A stretch of 64,000 nucleotides of DNA from positions 2,997,501 to 3,061,500 of the forward strand of contig NZ_CP130565.1 in assembly GCF_030534335.1 (NCBI RefSeq). Reading direction: 5' to 3'. Shown in pieces: positions 53,191-60,964 of this stretch. Below the pieces are notes generated by a model. The model saw nothing but the letters and a program-made list of their open reading frames with translations. It made no database searches and was not told where the DNA came from. This DNA comes from Marivirga harenae (GTDB lineage: Bacteria; Bacteroidota; Bacteroidia; Cytophagales; Cyclobacteriaceae). Position 1 is the first letter of the stretch, and the number at the start of each line of letters is the position of its first letter. A program made the position numbers and the translations under genes.

Positions 53191-53222
53191 TTGAATAATA
53201 ATATTTAATGCCGTACATTCGC
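53191..53222 (+). promoter_or_regulatory. Candidate promoter of sucC
   Basis: TTG (53191-53193), a 20-bp spacer and TACATTCG (53214-53221; one mismatch to TAnnTTTG), 18 bp before the ATG at 53240. Confidence 0.6.
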
Positions 53223-53239
53223 ACAAAAATTATCCAAGA

Positions 53240-54451
53240 ATGAACATACACGAATATCAAGCTAAAGGAATACTTGAAAAGTACGGAGTAACCATTCAGA
53301 AAGGAATTGTTGCCGATACACCGGAAGAAGCTACTGAAGCTGCCAAAAAGCTCAATCAAGAGACTGGTACTGAGTGGTATGTGCTAAAAGCACAAATCCA
53401 TGCAGGAGGAAGAGGAAAAGGAAAAGTGAAAGAAACAGACTCAAATGGTGTTGTATTGGCCAAAAGCTTAGAAGATGTTGCCCCAAAATCTAAGGCTATC
53501 TTAGGTGGTACATTGGTAACTCATCAGACTGGTGAAGAAGGAAAAGTTGTCAATAAATTATTGATAGCTCAGGATGTTTATTATCCTGGTGAAAATGAGC
53601 CAAAGGAATATTATGTTGGTATATTACTAGACAGAGCCAAAGGATGTAATGTAATCATGGCATCTACAGAAGGTGGAGTTGATATTGAAGATGTTGCAGA
53701 AAATACACCAGAGAAGATTATTAAAGAGTGGATCGACCCTAGAGTTGGTTTACAAGGATTTCAGGCAAGAAAAGTTGCTTTTAAGTTAGGCTTGGAAGGG
53801 GATGCTTTCAAAAATATGGTGAAATTCATTCATTCACTATACAATGCTTATGATGCAACTGATTCATCGATGTTTGAAATCAATCCAGTCCTTAAAACTT
53901 CTGATAATAAAATTTTAGCAGTTGATGCAAAAGTGAATTTGGATGATTCTGCATTGTTCAGACATAAGGATCTTGCGGAAATGCGTGATAAGTCAGAAGA
54001 AGATCCGGCTGAAGTTGAAGCGGCTGAATCAGGCTTGAATTATGTAAAATTAGATGGTAATGTGGGTTGTATGGTAAATGGTGCCGGACTTGCAATGGCC
54101 ACTATGGATATCATTAAACTATCAGGTGGTGATCCTGCTAACTTCTTGGATGTAGGGGGAAGCGCAAATGCGCAAACTGTTGAAGCAGGTTTTAGAATCA
54201 TCTTGAAAGACCCTAAAGTTGAAGCTATCTTGATCAACATCTTTGGCGGTATCGTTCGTTGCGATAGAGTGGCTAAAGGCGTGGTAGAAGCTTATAAAAA
54301 CATAGGAGACATTAAAGTGCCAATCATAGTGCGTTTACAAGGAACAAATGCAGAAGAAGGCGCAAAAATCATAGAAGAGTCAGGTTTGAAAGTTACTTCT
54401 GCCATTGTATTGAAAGATGCAGCAGAAAGAGTAAAAGAAGCTCTAGCTTAA
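53240..54451 (+). CDS. sucC: Succinate-CoA ligase (ADP-forming) subunit beta
   Basis: A 403-residue ATP-grasp subunit of the TCA-cycle enzyme that interconverts succinyl-CoA and succinate. Features are [31 protein letters not shown], the ATP-grasp core to about 235, and the ligase domain with [29 protein letters not shown] and IFGGIVRCD. The length is typical. The alpha subunit gene (sucD) is not next to it, as is often the case in Bacteroidota. A large palindrome and tRNA-Arg follow. Confidence 0.96.
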   Translation: MNIHEYQAKGILEKYGVTIQKGIVADTPEEATEAAKKLNQETGTEWYVLKAQIHAGGRGKGKVKETDSNGVVLAKSLEDVAPKSKAILGGTLVTHQTGEEGKVVNKLLIAQDVYYPGENEPKEYYVGILLDRAKGCNVIMASTEGGVDIEDVAENTPEKIIKEWIDPRVGLQGFQARKVAFKLGLEGDAFKNMVKFIHSLYNAYDATDSSMFEINPVLKTSDNKILAVDAKVNLDDSALFRHKDLAEMRDKSEEDPAEVEAAESGLNYVKLDGNVGCMVNGAGLAMATMDIIKLSGGDPANFLDVGGSANAQTVEAGFRIILKDPKVEAILINIFGGIVRCDRVAKGVVEAYKNIGDIKVPIIVRLQGTNAEEGAKIIEESGLKVTSAIVLKDAAERVKEALA

Positions 54452-54452
54452 T

Positions 54453-54535
54453 TACGAATTATGAATTGAATAATTACGAATTACGAATGGCAATACTAAA
54501 ATTCGTAATTCGTAATTCACTAATTCTTAATTAGA
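54453..54535. repeat. AATTCGTAATT-type palindromic cluster between sucC and tRNA-Arg
   Basis: A perfect inverted repeat with 17-base arms (54472-54488 and 54501-54517; unit ATTACGAATTACGAAT) and a 12-nt loop, embedded in further degenerate copies of AATTACGAATT. It could act as the sucC terminator or an RNA processing site before the tRNA. Related patches are at 43291 and 40991. Confidence 0.65.
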
Positions 54536-54538
54536 AAT

Positions 54539-54612
54539 GCACCCGTAGCTCAACTGGATAGAGTATCGGATTTCGGCTCCGAGGGTTGGGGGTTCGACTC
54601 CCTTCGGGTGTA
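54539..54612 (+). tRNA. tRNA-Arg (anticodon TCG)
   Basis: Acceptor GCACCCG (54539-54545) pairs with CGGGTGT (54605-54611), with A at 54612 as discriminator. The anticodon stem TCGGA/TCCGA encloses loop TTTCGGC, giving anticodon TCG. The T-arm has GGGGTTCGACTCCC. CCA is not encoded. No promoter is visible right upstream, so it may be processed from a sucC transcript. Confidence 0.93.
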
Positions 54613-54625
54613 CTATTTCATAAGT

Positions 54626-54660
54626 AAAGTCTCTCAAATTAATTTTTGAGAGACTTTTTT
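54626..54660 (+). terminator. Intrinsic terminator after tRNA-Arg
   Basis: AAAGTCTCTCAAA (54626-54638) pairs perfectly with TTTGAGAGACTTT (54645-54657), then T-run. The duplicated CIA30 segment begins in this T-run. Confidence 0.9.
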
Positions 54661-55329
54661 ATTTTAGTATTTTTTAAAATAAATTAAGCTTCATTTAGTG
54701 CTTAATCATCTAATCTCCGATGCCATGCAGGTAATATAAACAAATCCACTTTCCTAGTTGTTTTCATCGCATTAGTAAGAATATATAAATAATGCATAAT
54801 GTTCAAATTTATATTTATCAGTTTAATCCTATTTACAATGCATACCAACATAATCTTTGATTTCGATTCCAATAAAGATATAAATACCTGGAGTGTAGTG
54901 GATGATGCCGTAATGGGAGGGATGTCAAATGGAACTTTTCAGTTATCTAAGGATGGTCATGGAGTGTTCACTGGATATGTAACTACGGAAAATAATGGAG
55001 GTTTTTCCTCTGTTCGATATGAGTTTGAAAAGATGAGTGTGGAAGGCTATGAAAATGTGGTGATAAAATTGAAAGGTGATGGAAAAGATTACCAGTTTAG
55101 AATAAAAGCTAGTAGAAGCGATTACTATTCCTACATTAGGGAATTCTCTACCACAGGTGAATGGGAAGAAATATCAATCCCTCTCAGTGATTTTTACCCT
55201 TCTTTTAGAGGTAGGAAACTGAATATGTCTAATTTCTCTAGGAACTCAATTGAAGAAGTCGCCTTTTTAATTGGGAATAAGAAAAAGGAGAGTTTCCGCT
55301 TAATCATTGATAAGATTGAGTTGAAGTAA
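54659..55329 (+). repeat. Direct duplication, copy 1 (CIA30 gene and upstream region)
   Basis: Aligns without gaps to 59928-60598 (constant offset 5269). The first about 380 bp (to 55040) differ at only about 8 positions; the remainder differs at about a quarter of positions. Confidence 0.9.
54799..55329 (+). CDS. CIA30-family protein (NDUFAF1-like domain), copy 1
   Basis: A 176-residue protein with a short N-terminal hydrophobic segment (MFKFIFISLILFTMHTNI) and a CIA30 galactose-binding-like beta-sandwich: DFDSNKDINTWSVVDDAVMG, GGFSSVRYEFE, LKGDGKDYQFRIKAS and SFRLIIDKIELK. In mitochondria CIA30 assists complex I assembly; bacterial members are functionally unassigned. The paralogue at 60068 has the same length. 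Upstream regions are nearly identical, so both copies should be controlled alike. Confidence 0.85.
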   Translation: MFKFIFISLILFTMHTNIIFDFDSNKDINTWSVVDDAVMGGMSNGTFQLSKDGHGVFTGYVTTENNGGFSSVRYEFEKMSVEGYENVVIKLKGDGKDYQFRIKASRSDYYSYIREFSTTGEWEEISIPLSDFYPSFRGRKLNMSNFSRNSIEEVAFLIGNKKKESFRLIIDKIELK

Positions 55330-55355
55330 AAGCAATAGAATTAAATCTTTTGGTT

Positions 55356-55475
55356 CTACATTATCCCTAGGATCAACCCAATAATCAAAGAATTCATCCC
55401 TAAACCCACTCTGGTCTTAGGGTCTCCATAAGGCCAAAACCTTTCCTTTCCTATAGAAATCCCCAACAAAAACGA
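55356..55475 (-). pseudogene. Possible C-terminal remnant of a membrane protein
   Basis: A minus-strand frame without a start encodes a stretch containing GKERFWPYGDPKTRVGLG followed by the hydrophobic SLIIGLILGIM and a stop at 55356-55358. It looks protein-like but is cut off by a stop at its upstream side. Family not recognised. Confidence 0.25.
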
Positions 55476-55608
55476 TTATCTTGGCGCCTTGCACCTGGAC
55501 AACGGCAATTTGGATTTTATGATGCACCAAGAAGGACTGCTCATTCTTGCTGATGAAGCATTACCTGGGAACTGGTCCATATCTTTAATGAAGTTATGTT
55601 TAATATAA
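55432..55608 (+). pseudogene. Possible gene remnant downstream of CIA30 copy 1
   Basis: A plus-strand frame without a good start encodes NDYLGALHLDNGNLDFMMHQ and then EGLLILADEALPGNW before a stop. The composition is protein-like, but the piece has no start codon signal and no recognised family. It overlaps the end of the other remnant on the opposite strand, so at most one was real. Confidence 0.25.
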
Positions 55609-55624
55609 TCGAGACTTGCTTGCT

Positions 55625-56419
55625 TTATAATTCAATTACTCCCTCCATATATTGAATTGCTTTTCCTTTGATCAAGACTCTATCGTTTTGTAATTCACAA
55701 ATTAATTGGCCCTCTCTTTCTGAAATTTGATGGGCACTAAAATGAGTTTTATTTAATTTTTCTGCCCAGAAAGGAACAAGCGTGCAATGAGCCGAACCCG
55801 TGACAGGATCTTCAAAGATAGTGGCTTGAGGTACAAAAAGACGAGAAACAAAGTCTACTTCACTGCGATCAGCTCTAGCAGTTACAATTATTCCTCCGGG
55901 ATCAATATTGATTTGGTTTAATAGCTGCTGATTGGGTTTTAGGTTACGTATTTCTTCTTCACTATCGTATAATAATAAATAATCACGTGCTTTCCATACC
56001 TCCTTAGGTTGTATGTTTAAAGAATCTGAAATGATAGTAGGAAGAGAAGACGGTGCTGCTGGCCTAGATGGAAAATCTAATTCGTAAAACTTTCCTGTTC
56101 TTTGAACCTTCAAGGTGCCGCTTTGGGTTTCAAAGGTTATGGAATCCAGAGCTGTTTCAATATGGTTCATGATTACAAAAGCTGATGCTAAGGTGGCATG
56201 CCCGCACAAGTCCATTTCGAATTCAGGTGTAAACCATCTTAATTGGTATTGGCCTGACTTAATCTTTACAAAGAATGCTGTTTCAGCTTGATTATTCTCG
56301 ATAGCTATTTGTTGGAGTACCTTATCATTTAGCCAATTCTCCAGCGGACAAACAGCAGCTGGATTCCCCCCAAATAATTGATCAGTAAAAGCATCAATCT
56401 GATAAATCGGAATTTTCAT
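55625..56419 (-). CDS. PhzF-family isomerase-like protein
   Basis: A 264-residue PhzF/YddE-type protein with the diaminopimelate-epimerase-like double fold. MKIPIYQIDAFTDQLFGGNPAA is the family start, Glu46 (NNQAETAFF) the expected catalytic acid, with FEMDLCGHATLASA and DPVTGSAHCTLVP as conserved loops. The phenazine pathway is not present, so the substrate is unknown. It lies in the segment between the two CIA30 copies. Confidence 0.9.
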   Translation of the reverse strand: MKIPIYQIDAFTDQLFGGNPAAVCPLENWLNDKVLQQIAIENNQAETAFFVKIKSGQYQLRWFTPEFEMDLCGHATLASAFVIMNHIETALDSITFETQSGTLKVQRTGKFYELDFPSRPAAPSSLPTIISDSLNIQPKEVWKARDYLLLYDSEEEIRNLKPNQQLLNQINIDPGGIIVTARADRSEVDFVSRLFVPQATIFEDPVTGSAHCTLVPFWAEKLNKTHFSAHQISEREGQLICELQNDRVLIKGKAIQYMEGVIEL

Positions 56420-56535
56420 TATTTACCTGTTTTTAATAGGTGATTATACATACAATTATTTGTTTCTTTCCCCACACTGCTTGAATTACTTTGCCTAAGT
56501 TATTGAGCAAGTTTTGGCAAAGGAATCTCATTCCA

Positions 56536-56817
56536 TTATCTTTCTCTTGGATTAATATCCACGTATAGTTCTAGATATTTATTTTCTATTACAGGTTTAT
56601 AGATTTTGCTATCCCTAGCGGGATGCTTTTTAAGCATCTCTTTTGGTCTTGTAGGCCGCTTTTCAAAACCTCCGCCACAATTAGGACAGACATTCTGCAG
56701 AACATTTTCGACACAATCTTTACAGAATGTACATTCATAGGTACATATCATTGCCTCGCTACTATCGTTTGAAAGTTGTTTGTTACAATTTTCACAATTC
56801 AATCTTATTTCTAACAT
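56536..56817 (-). CDS. DUF1272 small zinc-ribbon protein
   Basis: A 93-residue protein with paired cysteine knuckles: CENC, CTYECTFCKDC and CPNCGGGF, eight cysteines in all, probably binding two zinc ions. The N-terminal MLEIRLNCENCNKQL and following RPTRP match DUF1272. Function unknown. Same strand as its neighbours, with about 85 bp to the DJ-1 gene upstream. Confidence 0.88.
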   Translation of the reverse strand: MLEIRLNCENCNKQLSNDSSEAMICTYECTFCKDCVENVLQNVCPNCGGGFEKRPTRPKEMLKKHPARDSKIYKPVIENKYLELYVDINPRER

Positions 56818-56901
56818 AAGTTATTTTTTAGGTTGACCAACATATTGGTTCGTGCTTTCAGTTGGAAAATTTATGAGCTCTTTGTCTCAGTTCTTACTAT
56901 T

Positions 56902-57474
56902 CTATTCACTCCAAATCCCATTTTTAAACAATTGAAACCACTTTTCAATACTGCTTTCATAAAGTTCAATAAACTCAAAAACATGTTTTGAAAACTCAAT
57001 CGGAGCGATGCCATTGGCTGTAATTATATTGTCATCAGTAACTGAAAGTGTATTTTGATAATTTTCATCTCCCTTGTATTTTGGGGCACTTGATTTCAGA
57101 TAGTAAAGATCATTGCTGGTATGTTTTATACCATTTAATATGCCCAATTGACCAAGGAAAGTAGTCGCCCCACATATTGCAGCAATAGGCTTTTCAGCCT
57201 CGATTAGCTCTACTAGCATTGCTTCCAGAGCATTATTAGATCCCTTTTCCCAAGCATCACCTCCGGGTAGCACTAATAGGTCAATGTCTTCAATAATTAG
57301 ATTTTCTAGCGAAATGCTGGGTTGTATTTGAAGCCCCCCTGCAGAAGATACCATGCTACCGGACTGAGAAAAGTAAACTAAATCCCAATCCTTGCTTTTC
57401 TTTAACTCAGGAGTTAAAAATGCAATCTCCCAATCTGAATACCCGTCAAATAAAAATATATATGCTTTTTTCAT
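56902..57474 (-). CDS. DJ-1/PfpI-family class I glutamine amidotransferase-like protein
   Basis: A 190-residue DJ-1/PfpI protein. The nucleophile-elbow Cys101 is in AAICGATTF, with LPGGDAWEKGS as the oxyanion region and SAGGLQIQP before it. Members include chaperones, glyoxalases and stress proteins; this one resembles the YdeA/ThiJ-like group with C-terminal NGIAPIEFSKHVFEF. Located 75 bp after the metallo-hydrolase gene. Confidence 0.88.
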   Translation of the reverse strand: MKKAYIFLFDGYSDWEIAFLTPELKKSKDWDLVYFSQSGSMVSSAGGLQIQPSISLENLIIEDIDLLVLPGGDAWEKGSNNALEAMLVELIEAEKPIAAICGATTFLGQLGILNGIKHTSNDLYYLKSSAPKYKGDENYQNTLSVTDDNIITANGIAPIEFSKHVFEFIELYESSIEKWFQLFKNGIWSE

Positions 57475-57548
57475 TTCTTGATCTATTTTATTTCATAAAG
57501 TACTGCCAATTTGTTAAATGCTTATTTTTAATCCTACACTGATTTAGA

Positions 57549-58487
57549 TTAGCGCTCATGGCCATAGATGATTTCGACCTGAGGGAACATTTCATGAAAA
57601 CTTCTTAACTGATTTAAGCTGTTTACTGCAGCTTTTTGATCATCCACCCATCCTGGTTCTATATTGTTTTTAAAGCCGTACTTAGTATGACTGGCGTCAC
57701 CGGTTAAAAGTATGGAACCTTCTGTGGTATTTAATAAATACGACAGATGACCTTTAGAGTGACCAGGTGTATGAATTGCTAATATTGATCCATCACCAAA
57801 TATATCCATTACATAATCAAAAGGTTTTTTGCTGAATCCTTCCGCCCAATCCATTTCGTAAAGTATTGATTTAGAAGTTAGATGGTTGGAGCTATATAAA
57901 AAAGGTAAATCGAGGTATTTATCTCCTTTTCCAATGTATTTAGGTATAGAACGATCAATCTCGGGCATTCCAGCAGTATGATCTCCATGTAAATGCGTAA
58001 AGAATATTCCTTTGATCTCTTTGTTTTCTCTTTGTAATTGTGCGCCAATATTCTGACCTGAAGTCTGTTTTGACTCGATAATATAATTAGAGGCCAAAAA
58101 TCCGTTAATATTACCATCCTTTTGGAAGGAACTATCTAGTCCCGTATCAATAATGTACCAGCCTCTATCTTGATGATGGAACATGAAAACAAATACATCT
58201 ACCCATAAAAACTCTTTTAATTTACTTTTATCGTCTAATTTATCAGTATTTAACATCCCACTGCGAGGGACTTTAACAGACCCTGTTTTAAGTACTTTAA
58301 ATTGATCGATGGCTGAATTATTAGCTAATATTTCTCCCCAGGCTTTCTCGGATAACTCGGTGGCAGGAAGCTTATAATTTTTTCTACTCGGGTTTTCTCC
58401 ACTGTTCAAAATAAACACTAGATTGATAGCAATAACTACTACCGATACGATTAGCACAATTAATGATATTCTGTTTGTCTTACTCAT
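57549..58487 (-). CDS. MBL-fold metallo-hydrolase, membrane-anchored
   Basis: A 312-residue metallo-beta-lactamase-fold enzyme with an N-terminal anchor helix (ISLIVLIVSVVVIAINLVFIL). The metal site HLHGDHTAG, then HTPGHSKGHL, LTGDASHT and the final YGHE(R) are present, as in the AHL-lactonase/hydrolase branch. The catalytic domain is probably periplasmic. Substrate unknown. The stop falls only one residue after the last conserved YGHE motif, so the C-terminus is short. Encoded 32 bp downstream of the AraC regulator, probably as one transcript. Confidence 0.87.
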   Translation of the reverse strand: MSKTNRISLIVLIVSVVVIAINLVFILNSGENPSRKNYKLPATELSEKAWGEILANNSAIDQFKVLKTGSVKVPRSGMLNTDKLDDKSKLKEFLWVDVFVFMFHHQDRGWYIIDTGLDSSFQKDGNINGFLASNYIIESKQTSGQNIGAQLQRENKEIKGIFFTHLHGDHTAGMPEIDRSIPKYIGKGDKYLDLPFLYSSNHLTSKSILYEMDWAEGFSKKPFDYVMDIFGDGSILAIHTPGHSKGHLSYLLNTTEGSILLTGDASHTKYGFKNNIEPGWVDDQKAAVNSLNQLRSFHEMFPQVEIIYGHER

Positions 58488-58519
58488 AACTTTGTATTTT
58501 CTTTTTTACAAAGCTATTG

Positions 58520-59287
58520 CTAGTGGGGAATGGAAACTTGAACGAATTTGCTATTCTTAGTTAGTAGGGACGGAGGAATCCCTATCATTTTAGTAAAAGT
58601 TCTTGTCATATGGGCTTGGTCGGCAAACCCAGCTTGGTAAGATGCAGCAGTGAGGGGTTCTCCCTGCATAACCATTTCAATTACGATTTGAAGTCTGTGC
58701 CATAAAATGTAATTACGAATCGGCAAGCCCATCACTTCTTTGAAAAGGTGTAGCAATCTACTTTCACTGAGGTGAGCTACTTCCATCAAGCTTTCTGTAT
58801 TTAGATTTTGATGAATATTTTCAGAAATATATTCTACCACATTGGTGATCCGTTCGTCCTTTCGAGAAACATTTTCGTCTACCGTTAAATAGAAAGCCTC
58901 ATGGATCATAGTTCGAATTGCTGACCAGTTTTTATGATTAAGATTTTCTAAAAATGTATTGATATCCATTGCATCAAGAGTAGTTAAAGAAATATCAATT
59001 ATAGCATGTTTTTTCAATTGATTATTCAATATCCATTCTCCCAGACTGGACTCGGGATCAATTTCGATGCTGATTATGGGAATATTGCTGGCGTCACACT
59101 CATGAGGAAAATTCGGCGCAATTAATAGACCCTTTTTATTTACCCATTTACCTAAATGATCCTTTGATAAAAAATTGTCACTCACGGCTACCACAACTTG
59201 AATTATAGGGTGGCTGTGATTTGTGATAGTTCGAGGGTGGCTGCCGTAAAACACCCTCATATCTTTCCATATTATAAAGTGATTCAT
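58520..59287 (-). CDS. AraC-family transcriptional regulator
   Basis: A 255-residue regulator with an N-terminal cupin-like sensor (about 1-130, HSHPIIQVVVAVSDN) and a C-terminal double HTH (about 155-250; ESRLLHLFKEVMGLPIRNYI, YQAGFADQAHMTRTFTKMIG). It heads the minus-strand series AraC, MBL hydrolase, DJ-1, DUF1272, PhzF, and is a likely local regulator of at least the MBL gene. The effector is unknown. Confidence 0.9.
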   Translation of the reverse strand: MNHFIIWKDMRVFYGSHPRTITNHSHPIIQVVVAVSDNFLSKDHLGKWVNKKGLLIAPNFPHECDASNIPIISIEIDPESSLGEWILNNQLKKHAIIDISLTTLDAMDINTFLENLNHKNWSAIRTMIHEAFYLTVDENVSRKDERITNVVEYISENIHQNLNTESLMEVAHLSESRLLHLFKEVMGLPIRNYILWHRLQIVIEMVMQGEPLTAASYQAGFADQAHMTRTFTKMIGIPPSLLTKNSKFVQVSIPH

Positions 59288-60067
59288 AGTATTTTTATTT
59301 CCCTGAGCTAATTGGTTTAGGGAATAGATCTAGGACTCTTATTCCTATTTATAAATGTAATACTCAAATGCTTAATGAATTTAGCTATTACTTTTTCACT
59401 TTTCTAAAAATTCTATTCATATCTTTGGATCTCCGCTAAAGGAAATTTTCACTTAGTAGTACCTTTGAATTTTCTTCTGAATTTGAATAGCGTCTGTCTG
59501 AAATTGAAATCAATATTTTAAGGTAGAATATATGAAACAATTTTAAATCATGTCACCACCACAACTTTAAAAACACTTTTGGAAAGAGTGCTAGGCCTGT
59601 TGCAACTGTTTCTTCTTCCTCTTTCTTCCAATCATGAATTCCTTCATCTCTTTCAATCAATTTCATAGCTTCTAAAACAGTATCATCATTTTCAACTTGC
59701 TTTTTATCCCTTGCTAATCTCTTATTCGCTATTTCTTGATATCATTCCAATCGGGGAATGATAAAACTAGCAATGGTGTGATCGAGGCCCCATGTTTCAC
59801 TCTCGTCAAACCCTCTCTCGATTCTTTGCTGTTTAAACTTCTCTTTCATTATCTTTTTCTGTGATAGAAAACAGACATTGGGTATATTCAGGTCTTTTGT
59901 GTCAATTCATTCTGATTTCATAAGAAATTATTTTAGTATTTTTTAAAATAAATTTAGCTTTATTTAGTGCTTAATCATCTAATCTCCGATGCCATGCAGG
60001 TAATATAAACAAATCCACTTTCCTAGTTGTTTTCATCGCATTAGTAAGAATATATAAATAATGCATA
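59288..60067. other. Spacer with gene remnants before CIA30 copy 2
   Basis: About 780 bp. It holds the nonsense-disrupted minus-strand gene at 59553-59849 and the start of the duplicated segment (59928). TACCTTTG (59460-59467, plus strand) looks like a promoter -7 element, but no plus-strand gene follows it closely. Confidence 0.5.
59553..59849 (-). pseudogene. Small gene interrupted by one in-frame TGA
   Basis: Starting at ATG 59849 the frame reads MKEKFKQQRIERGFDE then SETWGLDHTIASFIIPRLE, meets TGA at codon 36 (59742-59744) and continues for 62 protein-like residues to ERDEGIHDWKKEEEE and FPKVFLKLWW. The TGA could be a one-base change from TGG (Trp), which would restore a 98-residue protein. 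The W-LD-TIA-FI-PRL motif resembles small proteins I associate with phage genomes, from memory only. This genome otherwise uses TGA as stop. Confidence 0.65.
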
Positions 60068-60598
60068 ATGTTCAAATTTATATTTATCAGTTTAATCCTA
60101 TTTACAATGCATACAAACATAATCTATGATTTTGATTCCAATAAAGCTATAAATACCTGGAGTGTAGTGGATGATACCGTAATGGGAGGGATGTCAAATG
60201 GAACTTTTCAGTTATCTAAGGATGGTCATGGAGTGTTCACTGGATATGTAACTACGGAAAATAATGGAGGTTTTTCCTCTGTTCAATATGAGTTTGAAAA
60301 GATGAGTGTAAAAGGCTACAATAAAGTAGTGCTTAGATTAAAAGGAGATGGGAAAAAATATCAATTTAGAATTAAGGCAAGTCAAAGCGATTATTATTCC
60401 TACATTAATGAGTTTCCCACTTCTGGCGAATGGCAGGAAATTTCAATTCCTTTGCACGAGATGTCCCCGTCATTTAGAGGTCGAAAGTTAGATATGCCCA
60501 ATTTTTCTGGAGATTCGATTGAACAGCTGGTATTTTTGATTGGCAATAAGAAAAAAGAAAGCTTCCGCTTGATTATTGATAAGATTGAATTGCAGTAA
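59928..60598 (+). repeat. Direct duplication, copy 2 (CIA30 gene and upstream region)
   Basis: Gap-free partner of 54659-55329. The 137 bp before the gene differ at only two positions. The two copies bound a 4.6-kb segment and could recombine to delete it. Confidence 0.9.
60068..60598 (+). CDS. CIA30-family protein (NDUFAF1-like domain), copy 2
   Basis: A 176-residue paralogue of the protein at 54799. About the first 80 residues are almost identical between the two, while the rest differs by conservative changes and many silent ones (for example SRNSIEEVAFLIG here reads SGDSIEQLVFLIG). The same signal-like N-terminus and CIA30 sandwich are kept, so both copies look functional. Function in bacteria is not established. 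Confidence 0.85.
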   Translation: MFKFIFISLILFTMHTNIIYDFDSNKAINTWSVVDDTVMGGMSNGTFQLSKDGHGVFTGYVTTENNGGFSSVQYEFEKMSVKGYNKVVLRLKGDGKKYQFRIKASQSDYYSYINEFPTSGEWQEISIPLHEMSPSFRGRKLDMPNFSGDSIEQLVFLIGNKKKESFRLIIDKIELQ

Positions 60599-60964
60599 GA
60601 ATAATTTCCTCTTTATCCTTAATTTTAAGGCACTTCTACAATTAATAGTTTTTAGTAATAATAGCAGAACCTTTTTAGACAAAGTATTACTTCATTTTTA
60701 GTTCTCACGTTTCATAATTTCAGGAAAAAGCTATTGAATCATTTTTATTGCTCTCGCTCATCTGTTTCTGATATATTCTGTTGATAATCAGAAATATCCC
60801 GATACTAATATTAAAATATTAATATTTAGTAAAAAATATATCCTAAAAATAGCATGAGATAAGTTTTTTTGCTACATTGTTTTTGTAAGCTACTGATATT
60901 CAGAAAAGTATATAATAGCAGTTCAGTTTACTGTTTGTGGTGGTTGCAAAAATTGAGTAATAGA
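60599..60964. other. AT-rich spacer before the LamG/kelch gene
   Basis: About 365 bp with no gene. An open frame from TTG 60869 runs into the next gene but encodes Cys/Trp-rich sequence unlike a protein N-terminus. No clear promoter or terminator is seen. Confidence 0.45.

Noticed and set aside
54539-54660. tRNA-Arg as attachment site of an integrative element
   Set aside because: The duplication starts after the tRNA terminator and does not include the tRNA 3' end, and no integrase gene lies in the segment (xerD is far away and looks chromosomal).
59742-59744. TGA recoded as Trp or selenocysteine
   Set aside because: Other genes in the window use TGA as a normal stop, and no SECIS-like hairpin is seen right after it.
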